Shown here: piece by piece, positions 63,184 through 64,000 of the stretch
Layout of the letters: the number at the start of each line of letters is the position of its first letter
Position numbering within the stretch: position 1 is the stretch's first letter
NCBI RefSeq assembly: GCF_900094735.1
Contig: NZ_FMBM01000002.1
Coordinates: 744,001-808,000, forward strand
Direction of reading: 5' to 3'
DNA length: 64,000 bases
From: Saliniramus fredricksonii
GTDB taxonomy: Bacteria > Pseudomonadota > Alphaproteobacteria > Rhizobiales > Beijerinckiaceae
Notes under the pieces: generated by a model
The model's database searches: none
What the model saw: only the letters and a program-made list of their open reading frames with translations
What the model was told of the DNA's origin: nothing
Program-made: the position numbers and the translations under genes

Positions 63184-64000
63184 TCAGCTGCGAAGACCAG
63201 ACTCAACGTGACCATCGCTGCCCTCGTCTTGCAATCTGAGAAACCGATCGAGGACATTTCGCGTCACGCCCTGAACGTAAAAGTCCTGCTTCGCCAACCC
63301 GGACACCCATTCGCTGGCTCCCGCGCAAAAGACCTCGCCCTTGCCCTTTGGGAACGACACGATCACGCCGCAGCCATATTGATGACGATCAATGGCTTCC
63401 GGAGTCGCTTCTCCGGAAAGCAGACGCGCTTTGGAAGCGATCCCGCCATCCTTCAGATAGTAACGATGCCCTTCACCGACATGCATCTCCTCGGCAAAAA
63501 CGGCCGGAGACAGCCCGATGATCTCCAGATCATGCGGAGCGCCGTCCTCGTGGGTCGGGTAGGGAAGGCCATACCGGAATGTATGTTCGAGACCATCCAC
63601 CTCATAGGCGAATATCCCGGCGTCATGTCCGAGCAGATCTCCGTAATGCATGTCGAGGCCTTCGAAACACCAATGTCCGGGACGGTAGACGGTGAAACCG
63701 CGGACTCCACGTGGCGCAAACCCGCCCCAAGAGGCATATACACCACGCATACCGTTCACTCCGAAGGTCGCGGCCCCCGGCCAGCCGATTTCCGGATCCT
63801 CCCAGGGGCCTGTCCGCAGATGCGCCGGCGCAGGATCCTCGTCTCGCGCGCGGCTCTTGTATGCGACCTGTCGTCGACCTTCATCCTCGAACCTGATCTG
63901 CCAGTAGAAATTCCCGGCGAAGCGGGCGCAGCCGCCTCCATCCTCAACGAACCGATCGATAGTCTTCCGCATCTCGCGAGTCCAGTACTCGTCATGGCCG
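63184..64000 (-). CDS. N,N-dimethylformamidase-like large subunit, 3' part only (gene runs off the window)
   Basis: The frame is open to the right edge (GHDEYWTREMRK at the start of what is visible), so about 272 residues of the C-terminus are seen. Segments such as WCFEGLDMHYGDLLGHDAG, YEVDGLEHTF and SFPKGKGEVFCAGASEWVSG match the C-terminal part of dimethylformamidase large subunits, iron-dependent amidohydrolases that split formamides. It ends close to and convergent with the AraC/GATase gene. The linked amide ABC transporter suggests a pathway for a small amide, but the substrate is not shown. Confidence 0.75.
   Translation of the reverse strand, partial: GHDEYWTREMRKTIDRFVEDGGGCARFAGNFYWQIRFEDEGRRQVAYKSRARDEDPAPAHLRTGPWEDPEIGWPGAATFGVNGMRGVYASWGGFAPRGVRGFTVYRPGHWCFEGLDMHYGDLLGHDAGIFAYEVDGLEHTFRYGLPYPTHEDGAPHDLEIIGLSPAVFAEEMHVGEGHRYYLKDGGIASKARLLSGEATPEAIDRHQYGCGVIVSFPKGKGEVFCAGASEWVSGLAKQDFYVQGVTRNVLDRFLRLQDEGSDGHVESGLRS

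Overview
The window is a high-GC chromosomal segment from an alphaproteobacterium, most likely of the order Hyphomicrobiales. The support is a DUF2783 gene beside an acyl-CoA dehydrogenase and MaoC pair, bpt, TRAP and dipeptide ABC operons, and dispersed palindromes of the form CCCCTCTCC..GGAGAGGGG. The species cannot be fixed from sequence alone.

Layout. 0-35.7 kb is mostly ordinary chromosome: a DUF2282 (bufferin-type) gene, a prepilin peptidase, an alpha/beta hydrolase-OsmC fusion, a TVP38-type membrane protein, glmU and glmS, a fasciclin protein, a Tat-exported cyclase, an MFS transporter, an acyl-CoA dehydrogenase/MaoC/DUF2783 cluster, cspA and infA-like genes, threonine ammonia-lyase, bpt, an Old Yellow Enzyme and a LysR-DUF1445-TRAP-DUF2848 transport operon. 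A lipoprotein, a histidine kinase with no adjacent regulator, a small sulfur-oxidation cluster (flavocytochrome c subunits, SoxYZ, a YeeE/YedE transporter), a large GGDEF-EAL protein and a glyoxalase-like gene follow.

35.8-40.6 kb looks like a small phage-satellite-like or integrated replicative element. It has a repressor-like gene, a divergent control region with four different perfect palindromes, a small DNA-binding candidate, a primase/helicase, a small partner protein and an AT-rich iteron region. Arrays of a GTCTCA-type motif repeated on a 10-bp helical pitch lie at both ends. I see no integrase.

41.3-56.0 kb is a BREX type 1 phage-defence operon on the minus strand in canonical order: brxA, brxB, brxC, pglX, pglZ, brxL. 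Palindromic repeat DNA has invaded it. A DUF559 gene between two 143-bp direct repeats sits between pglX and pglZ. A tandem array of ~171-bp units fills the brxC-pglX gap. A second array lies inside pglX, just before the methyltransferase SAM motif. That internal array is open through all its units except for one base: a C5 run (G5 at 49537-49541 on the + strand) where the equivalent run in the neighbouring unit is C6. Restoring one base makes pglX a continuous frame of about 1,300 codons. pglX is therefore written in an OFF state that one slippage or gene-conversion event could switch ON. This is the most interesting observation in the window.

56-64 kb carries a dipeptide-type ABC transporter operon, a divergent AraC/GATase-like regulator and the 3' part of an N,N-dimethylformamidase-like large-subunit gene that runs off the right edge.
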